Source: Oreohelix idahoensis
Lineage: Eukaryota > Mollusca > Gastropoda > Stylommatophora > Oreohelicidae
Assembly: GCA_024509875.1 (NCBI GenBank)
Contig: JAMPIV010010569.1
Location: 186,001-250,000 of the forward strand
Direction of reading: 5' to 3'
Length of the DNA stretch: 64,000 nucleotides
The notes beneath the pieces were generated by a model. The model saw nothing but the letters and a program-made list of their open reading frames with translations. It had not been told where the DNA came from and did not search any database. Shown here in pieces: positions 11,559 to 24,277 of this stretch (positions are counted from its first letter, which is position 1; each line of letters begins with the position of its first letter). The position numbers and the translations under genes are program-made.

Positions 11559-14060
11559 TCATGTTTCATTTATGACAATGGAGCTCTCTTGATCAGTAAC
11601 TTGCAGGTGATTGTTATTTTCGCTTTCCACCTCCTCTTCCATGCTCCAATTTCTACTCATAAAATCTGCTCCCACGTTCTGTTTTCCCGGAATGTATTCC
11701 ACTTTGAAAGAGTACACGCTTAGTAGCAAGGCCCAGCGCATGATCCTCACGTTGAATTCCTTATTCGCCCCAAGAAAAGCTAAAGGAGCGTGGTCTGTTT
11801 GCACCGTGAATGTTACTCCGTAAAGATATTCATGGTATTTCCTTATGCCATGAACAAGTGCTAGACACTCTCTTTTGACGGTGGAATAGTTACGTTCTGC
11901 AGCATTCAGTTTACGGCTGCCATATGCAACTGGAAATAACAGATTCGGATCGGTGTCATCTGCTTGGAGCAGGGTTGACCCGATGCCCTGACCCGAAGCG
12001 TCGACCCGCAATATAAAAGGTTTCTTGAGGTCAGGTAGTCTCAAAATGGGGTATTCAGACAATTGACCTTTTAAAGTGACGTAAGCTTGTTCGCACTTCG
12101 AATCCCAAATAACCTTGTCCGGGCGCCCTTTTTTTGTAAGGTCAGTAAGGGGTGCCATTAGCCCGTTGAAATTCTTGATAAATTTCTGATAGTAAGCACA
12201 CAGTGATAGAAAAGAACGGGTGTCTTTCTTCATTCGGGGTCTTTTTGCTGCAACTATTTTCTCAATGTACTTGGTAACTGGCCACATGCAGCCTTGAGAA
12301 ATGGTATGTCCCAGGAAGTCTAGATTTTGAAATCCGATGAAACATTTGCTAGGTCTGGCTGTGAGACCAGTTTCTTGTAGTCGCCTGAAGAGCATAGCAA
12401 CCGTAGCAATATGTTCATCATAGTTTTCCGATGCAATTAATATGTCATCCATGAAATTATGGATATGGGGACTTTGCAAGGGTTCTAAAAGCTTCCTCAT
12501 CATTCTGGTGAAGATTCCTGGTGCGTTGTGCAATCCGAACGGCATTACGTTGAAAGTGTAGTGTCCTTCACTGGTGCTAAAAGCTAACAAAGGCTTAACT
12601 TCCTCCTTGACTGGTATTTGGTAGTAACCTTTACTCAAGTCAATCTTTGAGAAAATTCTTGCCTTGCTAAGCTTAGTGAACAGCTCAGAAGCGCTCTGTA
12701 GAGGTTCGGGCTGGAATTCCGTTACTGCGTTAAGTAAACGGTAATCTATGCACAGCCGAACTTCCTTATTGGGCTTCTGTAACAGTACTACACTCGAACT
12801 ATAAGGAGAGGTAGACTCACTGATAATTTCTGCTTGACGCAGCTTGTCTATCTCTCCGCGTAGTGCATCAGCTTTAGCGTACGGAATGGGGTAAACTCTG
12901 GTTCGAACAGGTGTCTCGTTGGTCAGTTTCATATCGAACTCTATGAGATTTGTTCGACCAGGTACATCCGTTAAGACTGCAGTGTACTGTTTCAGTAGCG
13001 CCCTGGTTTCTGTCTGTTGTGCTTCCGAGAGATTTTCGCCGAATTTGACATCTTTGAAAGATTCCGTTTGTTGCAATGGATACTCCATGCAACTATCGTC
13101 ATCTTCCTCATTTTCCGTCGCTATGGCGACCGCCAGGAGATGTTCGGAGGACGGCACCGGTCTTTCCAAGTATTTCTTTAGCAGATTTACGTGGTAGACC
13201 TTCTCCTTTCCTTTAATAGAGATCTTGTAGTTAGTGCGGGAGATCTTTTTAAGGACGGTAAACGGCCCTTGCCATCCGATGCGAAGTTTGTTGTTTCCGC
13301 TTGGAAGTAGCAACAAAACTTTCTCCCCTGGTTGGAGTTCTCTCTCTTTCGCTGCTTTATTGTATCGTTGAGCGTGCTTTGTGCGTGCTTTCTTAAGGTT
13401 GGTTTTTGCTAGGTCCCATCCTAGTTGTAACCTTTCCTTGAGCTCTGATACATATTTGCTTGCTGAGACGACTGTCTCGTCAGCCTTATGGTCTGTCAGG
13501 AACCGAAGTAAGGCTTCTAGCGGCCCCTTAATAGGTCTGCCGAATAAAAGTGTAGCTGGTGGAAATCCTGTAGATGCCTGGGGAACCTCCCTGTAATCGA
13601 ATAAGGCTGCAGGAATGAAAAGGTCCCAATTTTCAGGTTTCTCTTGTTCCAGCTTATGTAACATCATGGTGAGGCTTCCGTTAACACGTTCTACTAACCC
13701 ACTTCCGGCCGGATTATAAGGGCTTGTGTAGATGTGCTGGTTCCTCAAGATCTTAACGATCTCCTCCATCAACAGGCTACGGTATGGGGATTTGGTATCC
13801 GTCAAAACTTGTTGAGGGAATCCCAACCGTGTAAATATCTGCACCAGGGCTTCTGCGACATGCTTGGAATCCGTGCATGTTAGCGGTATAGCTTCGGCCC
13901 ACAAAGTGCATGTGTCGACTAAGGTCAGGATAAACCTGTGCCTTCTTTTAGTCCTTTCTAAGGGTCCTAAAATGTCGATTACAACCCGTTGAAATGGTGT
14001 CCCCACTATTGGCATTTCACCCATGGGAACAGAGGGTGTCCAATGCTTGGGTGCCACACG
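11559..14060 (-). pseudogene. Family C integrase core, reverse transcriptase and RNase H
   Basis: This is the second half of the polyprotein, separated from the first only by an in-frame TAA at 14063-14061. In order it has the integrase core (VVIDILGPL with Asp at 13976-13974, VLTDTKS with Asp at 13799-13797, GLVERVNG with Glu at 13691-13689, giving D,D-35-E), a GPF-type module (about 13290-13170), reverse transcriptase with a catalytic FMDD box (about 12443-12451) and RNase H with LRVDASG, KRECLAL, QTDHAPL and GADFMS. It ends with TGA just before the polypurine tract. The frame is otherwise open for about 830 codons. Reverse transcriptase after integrase is the Gmr1 order. Confidence 0.93.
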
Positions 14061-16022
14061 TTAGCACTGGGCGCAGGATTTCACGTACCTGATAATATCA
14101 GAGTTCATTCCTGGCCACCAGTAGTGAGTCTGTATTTGCTGCATAGTGGCGTTTTGTCCCATATGTCCGCTAAAGGGAAGTGAGTGCCCCATTTCTAAGA
14201 TTTGGTCTCTGTACTGTTTCGGTACTAGGAGCTGGTTATGCCCTTGATCAGGTTTGCCCGTTCTGCGATACAGTACACCATCCTTAGAGAAGATGTCTCC
14301 GTTGTGTCTGGGGTCCTTAGCCATGGTCAGTTTCCTAAAGCAGGGCTCCAAGGTAGGGTCCTTTTGTTGCGCCTCTTTTAGTTCCATAGGTAATAAATTT
14401 GGCGCAGGCTCCCGTTCCTTCTGGGCTTGCCCTCTTGTGGTTACTGCTGCCACAATCGGCTCCTTTGGTCTCCCAATAAACACATATCTACATCCCAGGA
14501 TAACTGGGTAGATAGGATCATCCATAATGGCCGCTTTAATAACACCTCTGACAAAATCAGAGTGTATTTCTACCAGTGCGATAGGAAGCGTCCTGGGTGC
14601 ATCACTCTTGAAAACTCCACTAAGTTTGACGGTGTCTTCTGTCTCTTGACCGGGTTTGACCAGGTGCCTTGCGACTATACAGTCAAAGGATAAACCCGTG
14701 TCAAAAAGACAAGATGTTGAAGTCCCGTTCAAAATAACAGTTCCTCGCGTTGAGGGCCTCTCCCCCTCAGGTTGAGAATCACTGACATTGATTCTTCCTT
14801 GCGAGGCTGTTTGCAAGCATCCGATGCGATTTGGCCCGGTGTGCTTGCCCTGATCAGATGTCCCGTGCGCAGGGGTTTTCCCTTTGTCACCCTGTCCTTT
14901 CTGGCCGCGCTGCCACGTAGGACGGTGGGGTTGATCAGGATTGTTGTGGGTGGGATATCTGGTTTTGAAGAATTTCGATTTTTCCTGTGGAGGATGTTGG
15001 GGTACGGCTTCTCGTTGGTTATGGTGATGGGAAGAATGGGAAGACTGCTCTAGATTATTTTTTCGAGCAGGCTCATCTGTCGGTTTGCGTTTGGTGCTGG
15101 GAAGCTCGGCCATAGCATTTATGTACCGTTCAGACTTACTGAGAATGTCATCTAACTTGACTGCGCCTTGTTCAGCCAGGAATCTACGGGTTTCCCTTGA
15201 CAAAGTGGTTTTTATTTGTTCTATAAGAACGAACTCCTCAAGACCTTCGTAGGTGAGAGGGAGCTCGGAAAGCTCCATGCACTTTGTCAAATATCCCTTC
15301 AGCCGTGAAGAAAACTGCTGAAATGTTTCAGTGCTCTCCTTTCTGCTGTTTCTGAACATTTGTAGAAACTTACGAGCGTTCATTTCGAAACGCTCCAGTA
15401 AAGCCTTCTTTAGCATGTCGTAGTTGTCTTGACTGCTTCCCAGTTTCATGTAGACTTCATAAGCACTACCTTTCAAAGCCTGTGAAAGCTTCAGGCACCA
15501 CCGGGAACTCTCTAACCCATACAGATTTGCCATTCTCTCAAATTTTTCTAGAAACGGGTCAATTTTCTCATTGGGGCTTGGGAAGGGTTCCAGGGCGAAA
15601 GACATAGCTGTGAGTTGGGGAGAATGAGTGCTGAAGTGATCAGTTAACGATGAATGTGGAGATGACGGCTCTCCGTTGCTGGAAGTAGAGGCAGCCCCAC
15701 GACTTTGGACTTCTAGAGCCTTAAGCGCCAACTCGTGCTGTCTCTCCTTCTCTCGTTCCTCGTATTGTCTCTCCTTCTCTCTTTCGTTTGCCCTGCGAGC
15801 TTCCATCTCTGCCTCAATTTTCTTCTGCTCTAATAGAGATTGACGCTCTTCCGCTTCTTTCCTATCCGCTTTATCTTCCTTCTCTCTAGCTTCTGCTACT
15901 TTCTGCTCCGCGTCATATCGGTCAAGTTCTGTGTTGACGAACGCGGTCACTTCCTCTCCTTGCAATCCTATCTCCCTTGCTTCCTCTCTCAGCATAGTCC
16001 TAAGTTTTACACGCTCAGCCAT
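14061..16022 (-). pseudogene. Family C gag, protease and integrase zinc module (ends at a premature stop)
   Basis: Gag starts at the ATG at 16022; the open frame upstream of it lacks an ATG. Residues about 30-110 are a highly charged Glu/Arg/Lys coiled coil. The following capsid region contains a SCAN-like segment (about 15430-15110, including SRLKGYLTKCMEL and FVLIEQIKTTL). There is no CCHC zinc knuckle; a basic, His/Pro/Gln-rich linker replaces it. The protease carries CLFDTGLSFD (Asp near 14702). The frame ends inside the integrase zinc module (GHMGQNA then KSCAQC) at TAA 14063-14061. The downstream integrase core continues in the same frame, so this is a single nonsense change rather than a gene boundary. 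Confidence 0.9.
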
Positions 16023-16760
16023 GTTAGAGAACTGAATGCCACTCACCCGAGGAAAAAAGAAGGAAAGAAGGAGAAAAACTATATCCTTAGCCGCTTACGA
16101 GAAAAACCAACAAAGGTGTATTCTTTACCCTGAGATACCTCCTCCTGTTATCAGTTTACTAATCTATCGCTGTTATTTCTGGCACTTAGGCTCCTAATAC
16201 AGACGACTTAATTCAAAAGTGGTAGATCAGATAACCTGGAAAAACTACTATTACTAACGGTGGAGAAAAAATTATTTTTATTTTTAAAACAATTTAAGGA
16301 GAAAGAAAAAATTTCCTTAAAAAAATTAAACTCCACCCCAAAACTCGCCCACTGAAGTCAGTTAAGAGAAGGGACGTTATTAGCTTGACTAAAAGTCAGA
16401 ACAAGCCGTCCTTTGCTTAGCTCAACTCTGCTGCTTCAAAAAAACCCTAGTGATTGATAAACAATCACGCGAAATAGCGGTCTGTTACAAAATTACCAAA
16501 TATAATATATTCAACAAAGATTATTATCAAAACAAGTTTCCCGTAACTATTGCTGTGGAAAGAAACAAATCCTATATGTGTGTATGGTCAAACACCCAGT
16601 AACTAAGAGCGTTGTCTAGGGGGTAATTATTTATTCCTTAAATCACAAGACAAACTCACAACACACTCTATCTAGATGAAACTTCTGATTCAGTATCAGA
16701 CTTTAGACATTTATCTAGACTCAAACTTGGATCTTAATCCCGCGACGAGCCGACCATTTA
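16023..16760 (-). other. Family C 5' leader and candidate primer-binding site
   Basis: Leader between 5' LTR and gag. Directly inside the LTR the minus strand reads TAAA then TGGTCGGCTCGTCGCGGG (16757-16740), starting with TGG and offset four bases from the LTR end. It is a plausible tRNA primer-binding site, tRNA not assigned. The rest is AT-rich with A/T homopolymers (16260-16330) and no coding signal. Confidence 0.6.
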
Positions 16761-17276
16761 TGTCGTAGATTTTATTGAGATAGGTTGAAGATGTTTAAGG
16801 TCCCGTCTGAGCAGAGGTGATAATGGTAAACTATGTGAGAATAAATGGTAAGAAATAGCTTTTTTCACAAGGGGGTGAGAGTGTAAGAGAAAGGACAGTC
16901 TCTGGATTGAGTAATTGCTCTAACCCCAGCCTATCTCACGACAATATTTAACTAGACTCCCTTTCTCTCCTGGTACCTATATATACGAGTTACACTCCAC
17001 TTACATATACACAATTCTGTGACATAATACGTACAGACGTGAACCAAGCTATGGATAACATATACTGGGCAGGGGTTTTGACCAACACGATAACTTAGGT
17101 TTATTATGTTTATTATCTTAAAGAAATCACATACAACAATATTATCTATCAGAAGGTATAGTTTACAGACATAAAAAATGCAAGAAAATGTATTAACCCA
17201 ATAAGCTCTCCTCTAATGTAAAGGAATCCCAAAGTAGATCCCGACAGAGGTAATTAACCCAAAAGATTACAGTTAA

Positions 17277-17382
<106 letters not shown>

Positions 17383-17455
17383 ATAGACGATAAAGTAAAA
17401 GAACCAAATCTCTAGTTAATCTATCCTGAAACAAAGAAGACAAGAAAATGATATA

Positions 17456-19659
17456 CAGTAGAACTCCATTTATCCGAACCCCATGGGACCGAGCATCGTT
17501 CGGATAATCAAATGTTCGGATAATTGGATTACATAATGTATCGAGTACATGTACACACATTTCTAAAAATAATTAACCATCACAAGGAAATTACGCTATA
17601 AATCATATTTATTTGTACTGTAATAATAATACCCACACTGTATTAGATCACTGTATCACCAAAATCTGTCATTACACTGCAGTGCATGTTTTACTTGTAT
17701 TAATTATTTTTTTTTTTAAAAGAGAAATGTTTTCAAAATAACATTACAAACGATGTTCAACAAAACCAGGCGCAACTTACGTATAAATGTACTTACACAG
17801 ATGTAACCGACTATTTAAAAATAATGAGGAATCCTCTTTTGCACCAAACTGGATAGATTCCTTTTGGCTGCAAAGTCCCGCATTCTCTTCAACAGCAGAA
17901 GCTGTGTAGGACATCTGTCATCTTCTTGCTCGTACCAAGCCATCGCTGTTTCTAGTGCTATAAAGGCTTCTTCAGGACTTGGTCGACGTTTTGGGTTTTC
18001 TTCATAATCTACAAGTACATCATGTACTTCTAAGGTGTCTTCATCATCGGTCACTACATGTATTTGGTTTTCTTCTTGCACAAAAGACAAAATTTCTTCG
18101 TCATTCAAAGACTGAAAACCAGAATCATTATCATCTTTGAGCCACATGTGTGCATCATCTTTGTCACAGGCCGAAAATCCGGGCATTGCTTGAAACAGTT
18201 CCACAACTTCATTTATACAATCATCATTTGTGTCCACTACAGTAGTTTCATTTCCTCCTTTTTTCCCAAGCAATCTATTCCAAGCCTTGTTGAGATTATC
18301 TTGTGACAGGGTGGTCCAAGCATCAGCTAACATATAGCAGCAGTCTTTGAGATTAAGCTTTTTGGAAAACGCCACCACACTTTCTTCATCTTCAGCCAAC
18401 AATAAACGACGCAGGACTTCCTTCTTGTACATCTTTTTAAGCTTTGCTATAACACCCTGATCCATTGGTTGAATCAGTGCTGTTACATTGGGAGGCAGAA
18501 AAAATTACTTTAAAATTTGCATCAACTGCATTCAATGTATCCGTCTCTGATGAGATGGTGCATCACATTCTTTAAACAACGTGGCTTTTTGGCTTTACCG
18601 ATCATTAGCACCGGTAAACGATGACTTCCACTGGCACTCGCGGCTACCAAAATTGTTACTCTCTCTTTGCACTTTTTAAACACAGGGGAAGCTGCTTCGC
18701 GCTGAGATGCAAGTGATTTTTGAGGCAATGATTTCCAGTATAAGCCAGTCTCATCGGCATTATACACATTATCGAGTGAATAACCTTCTTCTTCCAAAAA
18801 AGCCAAGAATGTTTCTTTAACATTTTCAGCGGCAGTTGCATCGCTAGATAAAGATTCCCCTTGAATCTCCAATTCTCGTATGCCATGACGAGATTTAAAG
18901 TTTCTTAACCATCCCTGGCTAGCCTTAAAGTCAGGAGGACAATCAAGTTGATTGTTGAACTGAAGTGCCTTTTCACACAATAGAGAGCCAGAGATAGTTC
19001 CCCTTTGCTTCGTCTTTGCACAAACCATATATACAAAGCCTCTTCCAATTTCAAATCTTTCGCATTTCTCATGGTTTACGTTTCTTCGACCCATTTTCAC
19101 TATCCAATTTCGATGCAAAACTCATAATTTTATCCTTGTTACTTTTGATGTCAGAGACGGTAGCTTTCCCAACACTGAAAATGCTCGCAAGTGAAGACAC
19201 AGTTTCACCTTTTCCTAGTCTCTTGATAATTTCTTTTTTCGTTTCAATTGACAAAACATTGTGGTTCCCTTTATATGCTTTAGGCCTTCTGGAAGATGCC
19301 ATATCGCATAGAGAAATACTTGCATACCAAAATTATTCTGCTGTAGTAGCAGACACAATTATTTTAAGTTGAACTGTCTGTTTAGCCAGTGTTCTGCCTA
19401 GAACGCACACGTAAACTAGATTGGTAAACCAGATATTAACTGACTTTATGATCTAACTGACTTCCTGTACGTAAGCGACCGACCATTAGCCCATTCCATC
19501 CTCTACAAATTGTTCGCACACATTTGAAGCTTGCAGCATGAAAAGATTAAAAAATGTAGTCTAGCATGACTGGTGGCACCTGATTTTTTTTTTCTCGAAA
19601 AAGTGTTCGGATAATTGGATGTTCGGATAATTGGGGTTCGGATAAATGGAGTTCTACTG
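17456..19659 (-). mobile_element. Tigger-like (pogo group) DNA transposon with TA target duplication
   Basis: The element begins CAGTAGAACTCCATTTATCC and ends with its inverse complement; the perfect terminal inverted repeats are 27 bp. The flanking TA at 17454-17455 and 19660-19661 is the Tc1/mariner/pogo signature, and the uninterrupted site is preserved in the sister LTR near 9922. GTTCGGATAAT-type subterminal motifs recur just inside each end. The transposase on the minus strand is broken and internally deleted, so this copy could only have moved with help from an intact transposase. Confidence 0.95.
17815..19302 (-). pseudogene. Tigger/pogo-type DDE transposase (CENP-B/jerky-like), internally deleted
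   Basis: Cut-and-paste transposase. The N-terminal piece (19302-19069) is a pogo/CENP-B-type helix-turn-helix (IIKRLGKGETVSSLASIFSV). The next piece has the second DNA-binding helix region (WLRNFKSRHGI, about 18910) and the first catalytic Asp in YNADETGLYW (about 18760-18730). The C-terminal piece (18465-17815) follows an LPPNVTALIQPMDQG segment (about 18500-18460) and ends RIPHYF. Lesions: in-frame stop at 19069-19071, a frameshift near 19000, and loss of the whole stretch between the GKAKKPRCLKN motif and LPPNVTA, where the second catalytic Asp normally lies. The deletion point is near 18510-18540. Confidence 0.92.
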
Positions 19660-21219
19660 TAACAGTATTTGCAAACCCGAAAAGACTGAAGTGAGTATAA
19701 TGATTATACAAAATATGAAATATTCATTTTCTCTTTCTTACAGTCTGTCAGTCTGTGGCCACAAGCAATCAGCAATCACACTTACCTACTATTCTTTAAC
19801 ACATCTGTGTATCTTTGACATATTTCAGGGTGGTGCTATCCAAGGGACCCCAGTTCCTCCAAGAATGATTAATTTGTCCTAATGGGGAACGTCCGCTTAA
19901 ATAATGCTAATATTATGTGTCAACAAGTTCACGTCAGGTAGTGCAGGTAAATATAAATTGCGATCAAAATGTTCACCATGGGCAGCACACAGATGTCCGA
20001 TATTTACGGAAAATGTCTGGTGGGTACACTGCTAGAAAACCAATAAGGATAAGCAAAGGATCTCCTATCTGTTTTTTATCTCTCACTCTAAGGTTGGGTG
20101 CCGGTTATGGACCCAAGTATTCTTTTTTCTGGATAAATCCACTTGAGAAAAGAAAAAAAAAACTACGATAGTCAATATTCTGGAAACAATGTTTATATAT
20201 ATATAGATATTTGGCCACCACAGGCGGATCAGATTTGCTGTGAACAATCTGGGTACTTTCTTGTCCAGTTCTTATGTTTTATTCTTTAAATGTTTATATG
20301 TGGGGACTCTCTCTGTAAGAAGACAAGAGAACCGCACAGGTCCAAATTTAAGACCCAATAATATTTTAAGAATGTTTTTCTGGAGCTATTCAGACCGCTA
20401 GATCGCAGGATTGATCGCCTAGATGTAGAAAAAACAAACATTTTAACAATGATATCATTATTATATTCTACACTCGTTAGGTAAGACCTCTAGATCACTC
20501 CGGTATTAAATTATATTTAAAACCCACAAAACTTTAGTAATTCACAAAATTACGCATGATGAATAAAAGTATATTTATCTCTAATTATCAGTCGCCTAGC
20601 GTATATTAATTAATTTAAAGCGTCTCTTACTGGGGGAATAGCAAGAAATTAAATTTACTTATTACAGCTGGAACTATTTAATATGCTTATTTAATAAACA
20701 CAGAAATCCCAGTGAAAACATTAACACATTAAGGCACTCAAAATTCTAATATATATGTGATTACCGCCACGCAAGGACAAATAGACACTCTCCGCGAATC
20801 TAAAAGGAATTATCTTTATATAAAACTCCAAGATTCGCGCTAGAAGATATCACCAATTCCTGGGGCCAGACTGATAAAGAGTTTTCTAAAACTTCGCAAA
20901 TATACTGAATCGGCCCCGCTGTCCCCCGGTCTGGCAAACGCACCTGCGAATTCTTCGTCCATTCTATTATCAGGTGTTAAACAGAGGTTGCTGATCTCGG
21001 CTCTTGACATTGTAACCTGATCTCCGGGGGTCTGCCTCTCTGTGGGAATGTCAGTAAGAGATACCTCCGCGAGAGAAGACAACAAAAGGGCGAATGTCCA
21101 GATAACTTATGGCATACCAAACCAGCAATCGTGGGAATGACTCGAGTTGTTTAGATGTAATTAAAGAAAAGGGGGATTGAGGGATTAAAGAAAGAGAGGT
21201 CCGATTTTCATACGTCACA

Positions 21220-22094
21220 CAGTCCTTCACTCTCCCCTTCCTCCAAGAGAAATTTCAAGACTGCACATTCGGTGTTTTACTGGAGCAACACACTTTACGG
21301 TTTTGTTTAGTTTTTTTCCCATCGAGCCATGAAGTAATTGTATTTCGAATATCAGGAAACTGTTGTATCCCTCATTTGAAAACTTCACTTTCAGCTTTCT
21401 TATCACATGAAACACCATAATCTTTCACATTGGATAGTGTTGTTGCGATGTCAAAAGCATTTAATATTTACAAAGCATAGTTTTTAAACCGAAAAGTAAG
21501 ACACCTTCGGTTTCACTGTGTATTAATACCCGGCTCCCGTATTAACCCCTTTTATTTCAGATCAAAAGAGTACTGTGTTTTTGTCGCGTTTCTAATTTTT
21601 TTTTTTTTCAACGCTCAAAATTGTAATGTTCCACTTGTCGTAGAGAACTGAAACTTTGCAGACAGCTCCCATTCTAGGAACATTTTAATATTTACAGTTT
21701 TGACCGATACTGGCCCACCGGATTGTGTATAATAAGTAGTGCAATGTAACATAAGATGGAAATAACACCACTAAGGCAAGGGTTCAAAGCAAGGAAAATA
21801 ATGAACTGCGAATAGAGATTGTGCTTTCTATCTGAACTGACAGGCGTTGTGTGGTGAATGTGTCGATTAAATCTATGTGTTTCTTTAAACAAGTTGGTCA
21901 GCGAGTCTGTTGTTTTAAACACAGTTCTAGTATTGATTTTTTTTAGCTTTACATTAGGTGTGCAAACGCATCAAAGTATATTTTATTCAACGAAGAATTT
22001 TACTGGGCGGAAGTCACAACCGTTCCGAACAATTAATATTCAATTTTGACTTAGACTCATAAAACAATTGTTTTTTTTAACAAGGAAAAAGAAA
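21220..22094. other. Right target duplication of family C, then no recognised feature
   Basis: CAGTC at 21220-21224 is the right duplication. The remaining roughly 870 bases show no motif, inverted repeat or convincing frame. Confidence 0.45.
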
Positions 22095-24065
22095 AACTTC
22101 AACATCATTCACACTTTAGCAACTACAACATCATTCACACTGTAGTAACTACAACATCATTCACACTGTAGTAACTACAACATCATTCACACTGTAGTAA
22201 CTACAACATAGTTCACACTGTAGTAACTACAACATCGTTCACACTGTAGTAACTTCAACATCAATCACACTGTAGTAACTACATCATTCACACTGTAGTA
22301 ACTTCAACATCATTCACTCTGTAGTAACTACAACATCGTTCACACTGTAGTAACTTCAATATCGTTCACACTGTAGTGACTTCAACATCATTCACACTGT
22401 AGTAACTTCAACATCATTCACACTGTAGTAACTTCAACATCATTCACACTGTAGTAACTTCAACATCATTCACACTGTAGTAACTTCAACATCATTCACA
22501 CTGTAGTAACTTCAACATCATTCAGACTGTTGTAACGTCAACATCATTCACACCATAGTAACGTCAACATCATTCACACCGTAGTAACGTCAACATCATT
22601 CACACCGTAGTAACTTCAACATTATTCACACTGTAGTAACTTCAACATCATTCACATCGTAGTATCTTCAACAACATTCACACTGTAGTAACTTCAACAT
22701 CATTCACACCGTAGTAACTTCAACATCATTCACATCGTAGTATCTTCAACAACATTCACACTGTAGTAACTTCAACATCATTCACACTGTAGTAACGTCA
22801 ACATCATTCACACTGCAGTAACTTCAACATCATTCACACTGCAGTAACGTCAACATCATTCACACTGCAGTAACGTCAACATCATTCACACTGTAGTAAC
22901 TTCAACATCATTCACACTGTAGTAACTTCAACATCATTCACAATGTAGTAACTTCAACATCATTCACACTGCAGTAACTTCAACATCAATCACACGGTAG
23001 TAACTTCAACATCATTCACACGGTAGTAACTTCAACATCATTCACACGGTAGTAACTTCAACATCGTTCACACTGTAGTAACTTAAACATCGTACACACT
23101 GTAGTAACTTCGACATCGTACACACTGTAGTAACTACAACATCATTCACACTGTAGTAACTACAACATCATTCACACTGTAGTAACTTCAACGTCGTTCA
23201 CACTGTAGTAACTTCAACATCGTACACAATGTAGTAACTTCAACATCCTTCACACTGTAGTAAAAACAACATCATTCACACTGTAGTAACTACAACATCA
23301 CTCACACTGTAGTAACTACAACATCATTCACACTGTAGTAACTACATCATTCACACTGTAGTAACTACAACATCATTCAATCTGTAGTAACTACAACATC
23401 ATTCACACTGTAGTAACTACAACATCATTCACACTGTAGTAACTTCAACATCGTACACACTGTAGTAACTAAAACATCATTCACACTATAGTAACTTCAA
23501 CATCGTACACACGGTAGTAACTTCAACATCGTACACACGGTAGTAACTTTAACATCATTCACACTATAGTAACTTCAACATCGTACACACGGTAGTAACT
23601 TCAACATCGTACACACGGTAGTAACTTTAACATCGTACACACTGTAGTAACTTCAATATCATTCACACTGTAGTAACTTCAACATCATTCACACCGTAGT
23701 AACGTCAACATCATTCACACTGTAGTAACTTCAACATCATTCACATAGTTTAGTAACTTCAACATTATTCACACTGTAGTAACTTCAACATCATTCACAC
23801 TGTAGTAACTTTAACTTCAACATCATTCACACTGTAGTAACTTCAACATCATTCACACTGTAGTAACTTCAACATCATTCACACTGTAGTAACTTCAACA
23901 TCATTCACACTGTGGTAACTTCAACATCGTACACACTGTAGTAACTTCAACATCGTACACACTGTAGTAACTTCAACATCGTACACACTGTGGTAACTAC
24001 ATCATTCACACTGTAGTAACTACAACATCATTCACACTGTAGTAACTACAACATCATTCACACTG
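22095..24065. repeat. 26-bp minisatellite, about 76 units
   Basis: Tandem repeat of a 26-base unit close to AACATCATTCACACTGTAGT followed by AACTTC or AACTAC. It runs for about 1.97 kb with few indels. Variants are clustered in blocks: CATCATTCACAC versus CATCGTACACAC, ACTTC versus ACTAC versus ACGTC, TGTAGT versus CGTAGT versus TGCAGT. This suggests local amplification. No open frame runs through it. Confidence 0.97.
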
Positions 24066-24155
24066 GATGATTTAACCTGCACGTCTGGGGACTTCATATC
24101 ATCATCATCCTCCCTCAACTCGCCAAGGAGCGGAGGTCTTCAGCAAATTTATGGT

Positions 24156-24277
24156 GTCTTCCTGTCCCGTGACATCAGCTTAAAATTGTTGTATGTCTTC
24201 CTGTGCCGTAACATCAGCTCAAAATTGTTGTATGTCTTCCTGTCTCGTGACATCAGCTCAAAATTGTTGTATGTCTT
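24156..24277. repeat. 39-bp tandem repeat, left half of split array, ending in target duplication GTCTT
   Basis: Three 39-bp units of the form GTCTTCCTGTCTCGTGACAT then CAGCTCAAAATTGTTGTAT occupy 24156-24272. The next GTCTT (24273-24277) is the left target duplication of the family B composite. The array resumes at 41501. Confidence 0.95.

Noticed and set aside
22095..24065. Regular 26-bp repeats that could suggest a CRISPR array
   Set aside because: Units are directly tandem with no unique spacers, and the context is a eukaryotic genome.
24070..24100. 15-base match AACCTGCACGTCTGG shared with the RTE-like polymerase at about 51279
   Set aside because: The match does not extend on either side; too short to claim a fragment.
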